Source: Adineta ricciae
Taxonomy: Eukaryota > Rotifera > Eurotatoria > Adinetida > Adinetidae
DNA length: 64,000 nucleotides
Direction of reading: 5' to 3'
Assembly: GCA_905250025.1 (NCBI GenBank)
Contig: CAJNOJ010000388.1
Span: forward strand, 20,807-84,806
The translations under genes and the position numbers were made by a program. A model generated the notes under the pieces. It made no database searches and was not told the DNA's origin. It worked only from the letters and a program-made list of their open reading frames with translations. Positions 56,208 to 64,000 of the stretch are shown here, piece by piece (position 1 is the first letter of the stretch; each line of letters opens with the position of its first letter).

Positions 56208-57352
56208 TTAAATGGCAGTCGGACGGGTCACTTCATGATAGATAAAACATTGATTTTCACCTGGTTTACGTTCAAAACGTGCAAAACCATTTTCACCCCA
56301 TCCTGCACCCCATGAATTTTTCACACGCCAAAACGGAACACCTGTTTGTGCATCCGTACCCCAACCCGTCAGTAAAACAGCATGATTGACATGTGGTGGA
56401 CACGGACCACGATAAACTCCACCTCCATATCCACCCATAAAATCAGCATTAATAGCAATAGCGACAGGGCCGTTGGATACAAGTCGTATGAGTAAATACG
56501 TTGAGCAAAACGTTCGCTACATGCATGTGCATTGAAATTTGTATTATGAAGACCTTGATATGGATAACGAGCTTCAGTTGCCAAAGCTGTTTTCGGCGAT
56601 TCAATCATCGAAATTCGATGACCAACAGCCGCCTTTGCCTATGGAATAGAACAGTCCATCAGTCGTTGTTCTGACAGAGGAACAGCATTCCGTTCATGTC
56701 GAATTGCATAAGCACTTTCTAATGCAGCGGTGACCCTAAACATTAGAAAAGGATGAAAATATTGTGAACTTTGAATTTATATCCATACGCAAGAATGTGC
56801 AAGTTCCACATCCACCTTGATTTTTTGCATTAGTAACAGTTTGGTAGGTCATTGATGTCCAATCGAAATCTTTGGGATAACCATTTGACAAAAGATTCCC
56901 GCGTCTACCCCACCAGCAGGGTGAGCACCACGGCACCATTCTCCATCCCACCAGGCAAAACCAAGCGCTGCACAACATTCACTTGGATTTCCTGATGATC
57001 GACAACATTGTGAATCATGGTGAACACAGCCGTTTGTTACAACACCGTTGACACGACCATCATCACTACATTGACGACGATTCCAATCACCTAAACCAAG
57101 AGCTGAGCAACAAGCATTAGGATTCGATGATGATGAACGAGTTTGCACAGATGTTGGCGGTGGATTTGGAATAGGAGCAAAGGCTAATTGTGGCGTGAGA
57201 ATTTCGGTTTCGAATTCCAATTGAGTAAAATCGGAAAACTGATTGACGGCCTTTGTATAAGTTCGGTTAACTTGGGCATTATGTCGTTCAATTTCGTGTA
57301 GATTGGAGAGAAAAATCAACGAGAATGCTGCAGAAGGAGCCAGCACCTTCAT
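56208..57352 (-). pseudogene. Papain-like cysteine protease (C1A) with Cys-rich inserts, broken
   Basis: Order on the minus strand: end of an I29 propeptide (IERHNAQVNRTYTKAVNQFS), a Pro/Ser linker, two Cys-rich units (NACCSALGLGDW...C and SECCAALGFAWW...C), then after a frameshift the mature start PKDFDWTSM, the active-site Cys in NQGGCGTCTF, an AG acceptor and VTAALESAYAIRH, an in-frame TAG after LMDCSIP, GLATE-like ALATEARYPYQG, another frameshift, and the catalytic His and Asn in NHAVLLTGWG and VKNSWGAGWGENGF. At least two frameshifts and one stop are present, and the oxyanion-region GCGGG segment is missing. The insert between propeptide and catalytic domain is unusual for the family. 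Confidence 0.7.
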
Positions 57353-57678
57353 ATTTTGTCTGTCTATATTTTTCAATATATCGTATTAAATATTTATAGT
57401 CTCAAACATGACGAGGTCGGTTAAAGTGCATTTATTCAGTGAAAGACAGAGGCGGTAAGCTAAAACAATCAGGCTTCTGATATTTGATAGCCATGATTTA
57501 CAATATATCGTTGACTTTCATCTTCGCTAATCGATATTTTAAAAGGAAAAACGCAAAAGTAGAATTCGTATATGAAATCTGAGAGCGAGAATCAACTTGT
57601 TTTTGTCTCCCACCTTCATTCGTTGATGAGAATCTTTCAAAGCGGTTTATTAATGATAAATAAGAGAAAAAGAAATGT
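57353..57678. other. Intergenic
   Basis: Nothing recognised between the protease remnant and the LamG gene. Confidence 0.5.
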
Positions 57679-59206
57679 TCAAGGATTTGATAAATGACAA
57701 ATATCATTCGGTGTTAATGCTTCGCTAAAAATGTATAATTCATCAACAACACCAACAAACTGTTTCATTGAAATCGATCCTCTTTGACAAGAACTCGTAT
57801 TTGTTGGCGATGAACCAAGAAAAACATAAGATCCAATGGGCGAACGTGTTGATAATGATGCATTTGATATAATCACAGTTCCATTCACGTAGAAATCAGT
57901 TCCACTTGATGGATCATATCTTTGAAGAAGATGAGTCCATTGATTCAATGAAAATGAACTTGAAATCGTCATTGAAGTAAGTTGATTTGATGAATCAATG
58001 AAATTTACATTGAATGAACCATTCGAAGAAAATCCCCACAAGGAAAAACAAACACCCAAACCTAAAAAAACCAACAACAAGAAATAATGAAAATCATCTT
58101 CGAAGTGAAAGAAAATCATCACCATTAGATTGAGTTGATGCATGAAGAAGTGTTCCACCACCAGTCAAATTCATTGGTTTAATCCACATAGAGATTGTAA
58201 ATGGATAATTTAACATATTGAAAAGATTAATTCCTTCAATTGTCACATATGACAATGAAGATGAGAATTGTATTCCTTGATTTACTCGTCCAATTGTTTG
58301 AATTCCATTTGAATTGATGGCATTGATCAGATTTGGTCCAGAGTCAATTAAAGGTGAGAAAGATTCAAATTGAAAATAACAGAAAAGTATTGCATTTAAG
58401 TAGATTTCACATGGACTTTTAACCCGATAACTGATTCCAAAATGATCAATAGAACCAGAATAATAAACAAACGGTGATGAATCTCCACCAGCCGGTCCAC
58501 CACCAATCGTAAATAATGCAACTGTTGCAGACAAATGATTACTCACAGTTGCATTCCCATCTAATAAACCATTTAAATAAATCAACTGTTGTTTTACTGT
58601 CGAATCGTACACATATGTTGCGTGATACCATCGATTTATCATTAAATGTGTTTTGGCAAATGTATCATCGCTAAAAAATACTAGGCGAAGAAGTTTATAA
58701 CGAACATTGAGACATAAACAGTGATCGTTTGTCGATGATTGACATTCACCAGCAAAAATCAAATCTTTAAAACCTGTGAGATTAGTTGTATAAAACCAAA
58801 AATCAATTGTAAATGAACGATTATTCAATGGAATATGACTTTTNTTTTGAACTTTTTTCATTTTTTCTGTTATTTCATCAAATTTTCTCCTTAATTTATC
58901 GAGATCTTTTCTTTCTTTTTCGATTAAAATATTTCGATATCGTTGAGCAGTTTGTTGAATTAATTCGATCGATTTCTTTTCCCATTGATCAATTTGTTTC
59001 ATTGAGGAAGAAACGGATTGCTTTTTATTGATTTGATCCCTAAATTGATCATAATCATTGATAATCGTGTTGAAATCTTCATTTAAACTTTGCAGATGTT
59101 CATTTAAATGTAATAAACAAAACTCTTTGGAACAACCTGAACAAGAATAAATGATTTTGTCTTTGTTACAAACGAAACATCGTTTTTTGTTATTTATCAT
59201 TGCCAT
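57679..59206 (-). CDS. B-box/coiled-coil plus LamG-type lectin domains, joined across an N
   Basis: Exon 59206-58123 and exon 58061-57679 are joined by a 61-bp GT-AG intron, giving 488 codons including one unknown. Residues about 9-37 form a B-box-like zinc site (CFVCNKDKIIYSCSGC, CLLHLNEHL) followed by a Lys/Glu-rich coiled coil. After the N at 58844 come two concanavalin/LamG-like domains (FTIDFWFYTTNLTGFKDLIF; WYHATYVYDS; FTISMWIKPMNLTGGGTLLH; WTHLLQRYDPSSGTDFYVNG). B-box proteins are intracellular while LamG repeats are usually extracellular, so the N may hide a missing stretch joining two different genes. The frame is continuous on either side. Confidence 0.6.
58844..58844. other. Assembly gap (single N) inside a coding frame
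   Basis: Falls between the coiled coil and the first LamG domain. Confidence 0.95.
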
Positions 59207-60345
59207 TGTGAATGAAATGAGATGTTTTTATGAAGCACTCGTCTAAATTGTTCGAGATAAAAAGATAAATTCGGAGTCAAAGTCAATAAAATCCAGAACG
59301 TGATGTGTTTAAAGAGAAAATTTCTTTCCGTTGAGAAAAGTAAAATTGTTTCGAGTGTTGAAATGACGTCATAGGCCTCTAACACCTGGTATTATCATTT
59401 TTTACCATGTTACTCATTCTGCATAATTACTTGAATAAGCGAAAGTGATGCTCTATTGTTAATAATTGCAGATATCTTTGATGAATTAGAATGGAAACAA
59501 AGTTTTATCGTAACAAAAAGAAACGTATTGATAACTCGGAGAACAGTTGATCGTTTTTTGGACAGTGTAATGAACATTTCTGCCATTTTCGGTTTCTTTT
59601 TCTATTGGATTTGATATAAAGTATCGTCCAAACTTTTCTTTTCCTGAGAAGAACATTTGAATCAATTAGAAAGATTTTTCAAGTGTAATTTTGTCAAATT
59701 TCCGATGAATTGAAATGAGAATATTTTGATTTTTATCAACAAATGTTCCCATAGGACGTGATACAATTGGTCTTTCCTTTTACATTTCTCTACTTCAATA
59801 TGTTTTGTATTTGTTATATTATCATTGATGTATAACTTTAGAGACATATAATCATTACAAGTTTATCTGGTTCTTAGCGAGAAACGTTTCTCTGTTGGTA
59901 AACAACCAGCGGCTATTATAGTTGTTACTCATCTGGAAAGGGTTATCTGTTTTGTTGTGTTTGGTTTCAGGGTGAATCTGATCGCATTGGGAGCAGAAAA
60001 ATCAATAGTTACTCCGTTATCTTCACTCCACACTCTTCTCTGAAACGACTTTTGTTTCTGAACAGAAGAACGTTTTCTTTGATGAAACAATCGGCATATT
60101 TTTCATTGGAAAGTACAACTCGTTCTCGTTTATTTAATGAAACCTGAGTTTCCCGATCAAATAGATCGATCTCTTTTGACGTCTATGAAGATTTTATTTG
60201 TTTTAATTGTTTATGCACGTTACATAAACGTACACTTTAATGACTTTCTCGATGATTCTTTGTCTCCTTTTAAATATTAAATCTGTCGAATAAAAAGAAG
60301 TTAGAACGAACAAATGTGTAAGAAATCGACTCTGACTTCATCATA
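59207..60345. other. Intergenic
   Basis: No gene or repeat recognised; AT-rich. Confidence 0.5.
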
Positions 60346-60484
60346 ATGATCATTCTATTGATTCTTCTATTACTTTTCAATTGTATTCAAACTATTCAAG
60401 TCGGTTTGATACAAAATGTTTATTTAAATGTACCGAATTTTTCATCTCCTCTTATTTATGGTTCATGTGATCAATGTTTATGGT
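60346..60484 (+). CDS. First exon of a secreted protein, cut by gap
   Basis: Encodes a strong signal peptide (MIILLILLLLFNCIQTIQ) and VGLIQNVYLNVPNFSSPL followed by GSCDQCL before the N at 60485. The layout matches exon 1 of the Kelch gene at 32012 (signal peptide, ENYRNI..., then a NECICQ Cys pair), so this is probably the start of a related secreted beta-propeller gene. Sequence after the N is not in keeping and no Kelch units follow. Confidence 0.5.
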
Positions 60485-60485
60485 N
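60485..60485. other. Assembly gap (single N)
   Basis: Ends the secreted-protein exon. Confidence 0.95.
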
Positions 60486-61026
60486 CAGAGTAACAATCAC
60501 TAAGAGAACTAAATCGATCAAGATATACAAAAAAACATCATTTAAGTAAAAGTTGCAGTAACATTGACATTTCATGTGATCTCTTGATAAGGATAATATT
60601 TATATAAGATTTCACAGTGGTTTGAGAAAAAGAATTGGAAAAAATGTTCATCCTGTACCGATTACTATTTTAAATAATTTCAAGTAAACATTCGGGTAGT
60701 TGATACATATGAATTTGTTGTTCGAGAATATCAGATTTGAAATTTTATTAACTCTTTTACTGATTGAGTAATCGATGAGCGTGAAGGTAAATGTTAGTTT
60801 CTTTCTTACATTGATTCACTGGCGTCATCGAAGCCCTCAAGATTATCGACTTTTTTGTGCGATAAAACTAAGAATAATAAGGAATAAAGTTACATTTCTC
60901 CAATAAACGGATCTTTACTATTGCTTCCTTGACTACCTTCATGATTACTATTGATAATATGAGCCTATGGTCACATGAAAGATGTTGTCGATAATATGAA
61001 ACTAACTGTTCATGTCTCGATCCCGT
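60486..61026. other. Intergenic
   Basis: Nothing recognised. Confidence 0.5.
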
Positions 61027-61570
61027 TCATTCTTCTGTTGCAGCAAGTACTGGTATTTCCTTTGAATCCTTAACTTTATATTGCTGAGAAGCACTTTGAT
61101 AGAGATATTTTGAAAAACCACGAATTAATCTAAAGTCCCCAAATGTCACATCTTCCCATGTATTACAATTAAACTCCATTCTTGTAGTTGGATCTGTAGG
61201 AGCACCAGTAACCTTCTATAATCTGTCTTCCCATTCATGATCAAGAGTAATAGTCTCACTTTCTTCTTGGTCATAGATGAAAATCGTTCGTTCTGCCAAA
61301 AGCCACCTAAATTCTTGCAGAAACCAATATTGACCACGTGATTACCTGAACATTTCCGAGTAGAAGTAGCAAAGAACAATAACATGCGAGAAAAAACACT
61401 CTGATTGTGCGTTTATTTTTTCTATAAAAAGAAATAAGAAAACTTTTATTCGATTTGAGGTTATTCAATGTTGAAATCGTAAAATTTACACTCAAAATGT
61501 CTGCGAATGGAATTACAACCGTTTCTTGGATTCGAATCTTAATGAAGATACGATGAAACTGCATCTTCAT
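61027..61570 (-). CDS. Possible small secreted protein, exon structure uncertain
   Basis: A hydrophobic signal-peptide-like run (VFFLACYCSLLLLLGNVQ) near 61400-61346 is followed by a 32-bp GT-AG stretch (61314-61345) whose removal keeps phase and leads to NLGGFWQNERFSSMTKKK. A second, 44-bp GT-AG intron (61216-61259) then leads in phase to KVTGAPTDPTTRMEF, a segment with NCNTWEDVTFGDF, and the end VLAATEE at TGA 61027. Without the 32-bp intron an alternative start ATG 61385 reads through with two extra Cys. No family was recognised and the start is unresolved. Confidence 0.4.
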
Positions 61571-63770
61571 TTATCTATGTTTCACTTAACAATCGCATCA
61601 TTCTCATATGAAATCCATACTTCTATACTATTTTAATAAAATAAAGAAATTCACCAGAAATAATATTTTTCCTCCAATTCTCTCCAGCTGAAGCAATAGA
61701 GGACGATGGGAGGAGTGTCTGGCAACGAGCTCGGAATTGATTTTAACTTTCTGTATAACTTATTGCTTGCATAGTAGTTATGGAAGATACAAATCTCAGT
61801 ATATGAACAACTTTCATGAGATCGAGAACACCGCGAAAGATGTTTGCATAAGGGTAGATCGCTATCAGTATCTTTCTTTTTAATAGATAGATTTGATAAT
61901 TATTCAAATCGTAACATGTAGTATAGAGGAATGAAGAAAAGTTCTCTTTAAAGGTGTTTGATAAAATAAAGATGTTGGCGAATCGTCTTTTAAACCCGCC
62001 TGTAAGATTGCGTTTGAATAGTTGTAATGGATTGCATTCGATCGACTTAAAAAACGAAGGAAGTCCAGTGAAAACTATGAAACGATATCAAATGTATTTT
62101 TCGAAGTCATTATGATTTCCATTTTACAGTAACTGAAATCGTTGTTGGTTTCATATTGAATGTAATTGGGTGGACTTTTATGTTGATTCTTTTTGATCAC
62201 CGCGGTGCATCAAATCGAACGATACGCGATGATGAGACTGAAAAAAATTGATTGAAATAGCTTTTGATGTTCTAAATGGTTTACTTTTTTATTCGAATCG
62301 TTGGTATCTTGGCATGACCTCTCTTTAATCTGGATATACTTCATTGGAAATGTCGACCGAATTTAATTGAACGTTATTCGACGAGCATCGTTTGAATTCA
62401 CATTTTCTTTTCATTATATTCCGTCTAGCGATTTGATTAGATGTTCATACTCTCCTGACCGGTCTAAATAAGAGGCGAACAAAAAATAAATGAAGACGAG
62501 CAATGGAAATCTGAGGTCAATTTTAATTAATCGATTTATTATTAATATTTCTCAAAAACTTGACCAAGGGTAGTCGAGAGGGGAAATTCTAAAGTAAGAT
62601 TAGTTTGATAATTGTCTTGTACTACGATTCTTCGTATATCAAGGTGAACGAGTAGTAAGATTTACACAATACTTTAAAATCAAATCAAATGTCTAATTCT
62701 AAGGTATCGTACATAAAAAATATGGCTCAGTGTCTTATGACGAAACAATTTATATAGGATAAAAATCCAACTTCAGCAAATGACTTTAGAATTGTGTAAG
62801 ATTACTATTCCTTCTACAGATACGAACGACTGACACTCGAAAAAGCGGACAGGTATTCGATAAACGTGTTCTTTTTCAATAGTATGTTGTTCATTATTAG
62901 TCAAATATGAATATCTTCGAATAGTTCATTGTTCTTCTTCAACATATCCATTTATATTCTAAGCCTTTCGTGTTAACAAACCGATTGTTTAAAATTTCAT
63001 TGTTTCATCAAACAAATTGAGATTTTTTTCTCCTCTGTGTAACAGAGAACTTGAACATTATTATAAGTTGCCGCTTCTGCATGTTTCTCGAAGTTCAAGT
63101 GACATATCAGAAAGAGCAAATACTTCGCCATGCAGCTTCCGTGTTCCTTTAGTTTGTCCTAGTAGTTTGTTAAGAAATGACCTTAAACAATCTCTAATAA
63201 ATGAATTGTATTCGAAAAAAACGATCACTTCTAGTTCCTTGAGCTTGAAAAATTCGAGGGAGAATATGAAAAGATATGATACATCTTTGTCGACATGTTG
63301 TTTCGATTCAATTCTCTTCAAGTCAAAAAATCTTTAATAGTTCATTGACTGTTTTTGCAAATCGAATGGTTTTTTTATTCGATTTTCTTCACTTCAGACT
63401 AAACAATTAGTAAATTTCTCAGCTGCGATTTGATCAAACGTGAAAGAAATTGTATTTAAAATAGATTTACATAGAAGAAATACGCGAAACTTCAAATCGC
63501 AAAAAAAGTTCGATGAATTATGTTGAACGGACATCAGTTGATCGAATAAATGCTTCTTCATTGAATGATATTCGATTTGAAGATGTGTTCGAAAGAAATA
63601 TCTTATAACAAAACATTTTCACTTCAACGATCTCAAGGGAAATCAGACCGAATAATCTCTAATCTTGATGGTGAAAGTGTCAGAATATCCGTGGAATTTA
63701 ATTTAATATTTTGAGATCTGAGTTTTTCTTAGAACTTGAGGCTAAGAGTGTGAATATTGACTTTTCTTTA
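61571..63770. other. Mostly non-coding; one possible terminal exon
   Basis: No clear gene. An acceptor-like ...tgtgtaacag at 63045 is followed by an open plus-strand frame to 63337 (ELEHYYKLPLLHVSRSSS..., Ser-rich, ending LFKSKNL). It could be a last exon, but no upstream exon was found. Confidence 0.35.
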
Positions 63771-64000
63771 TCAAGCTAAAATGACTCGTGTCGCTCGTAC
63801 AACTTCCTCTTTCCGTAGATGAACTTCGTTCTGTCTAACTAAGATTTGTTGACATGTCGGAGTGACTTTGTTCTTCTTCTGCCCACCAAACTTCTGTCGA
63901 ATTGCATCAAACGATTTTCTCCATGCCATTTCAAAACGTTTGTCCAAAAAAATAAGAATAACACCATCTAAACACGATTCGAATGTATTTCCAGCCGTCG
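63771..64000 (-). CDS. C-terminal end of an unassigned protein at window edge
   Basis: The frame is open from the window edge to TGA 63771-63773, giving 75 residues: a hydrophobic stretch (FESCLDGVILIFL) followed by a long basic, polar tail (MAWRKSFDAIRQKFGGQKKN, then EVHLRKEEVVRATRVILA). This fits the last membrane segment and cytoplasmic tail of a membrane protein, possibly a receptor, but no family signature is visible in the part present. No in-frame stop interrupts it. Confidence 0.45.
   Translation of the reverse strand, partial: TAGNTFESCLDGVILIFLDKRFEMAWRKSFDAIRQKFGGQKKNKVTPTCQQILVRQNEVHLRKEEVVRATRVILA

Overview
The window looks like a scaffold from a small-genome, intron-bearing invertebrate, most likely a bdelloid rotifer. 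The evidence is AT-rich DNA, many GT-AG introns of about 45-62 bp, a canonical animal beta-tubulin, remnants of multi-member seven-helix receptor and Cys-rich membrane families that I associate with bdelloids, several genes of bacterial, fungal or plant-like type, and long segments present twice with divergence that looks allelic. The assignment is inference; no marker gene was searched. The scaffold holds four runs of N (17611, 37499-37527, 58844, 60485), and at least two genes are cut or possibly joined artificially there.

Layout. 1-7 kb: the 3' end of an F-box/LRR-like gene, then broken genes (seven-helix receptor, RING finger, CmcI-like methyltransferase), an intact four-helix membrane protein and two tiny disordered proteins. 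7.3-9.8 kb: an intact seven-exon beta-tubulin with a decayed beta-tubulin copy behind it. 10-13.8 kb: a plant/cyanobacterial-type methyltransferase whose stop codon overlaps that of a convergent gene encoding a urea transporter fused to ankyrin repeats. 14.3-22.8 kb: a Cys-rich secreted protein and a type II transmembrane serine protease lie on the same strand as the transporter. The set from the 5' half of the transporter to about 17.1 kb is repeated at 17.6-21.8 kb, the copies being separated by a GGAATTCC-rich minisatellite and an assembly gap.

24.3-36.1 kb (block A) and 43.25-53.85 kb (block B) are direct copies of one gene order: NCS1-type nucleobase permease, receptor remnant, OvoA-type ovothiol synthase, secreted Kelch-repeat protein, and a convergent isopenicillin-N-synthase-like dioxygenase. 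The permease, OvoA and dioxygenase are intact in both. Kelch is intact only in A; the B copy has lost a splice acceptor and carries a 44-bp frameshifting deletion. Between the blocks lie an NHL-propeller gene cut by a gap, a serpin remnant and an ADP-ribosyltransferase/TPR gene interrupted by a single in-frame TGA. 54-64 kb holds a receptor remnant, a broken papain-like protease with Cys-rich inserts, a B-box/LamG gene spanning an N, fragments, and the 3' end of a further gene at the window edge.

Functionally, block A/B pairs antioxidant biosynthesis (ovothiol) with nucleobase uptake and a small-molecule dioxygenase. These are metabolic genes of non-metazoan flavour among decaying receptor and lectin-like genes, as expected of accessory DNA in such genomes. 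No tRNA, rRNA, CRISPR array or bacterial operon was seen.
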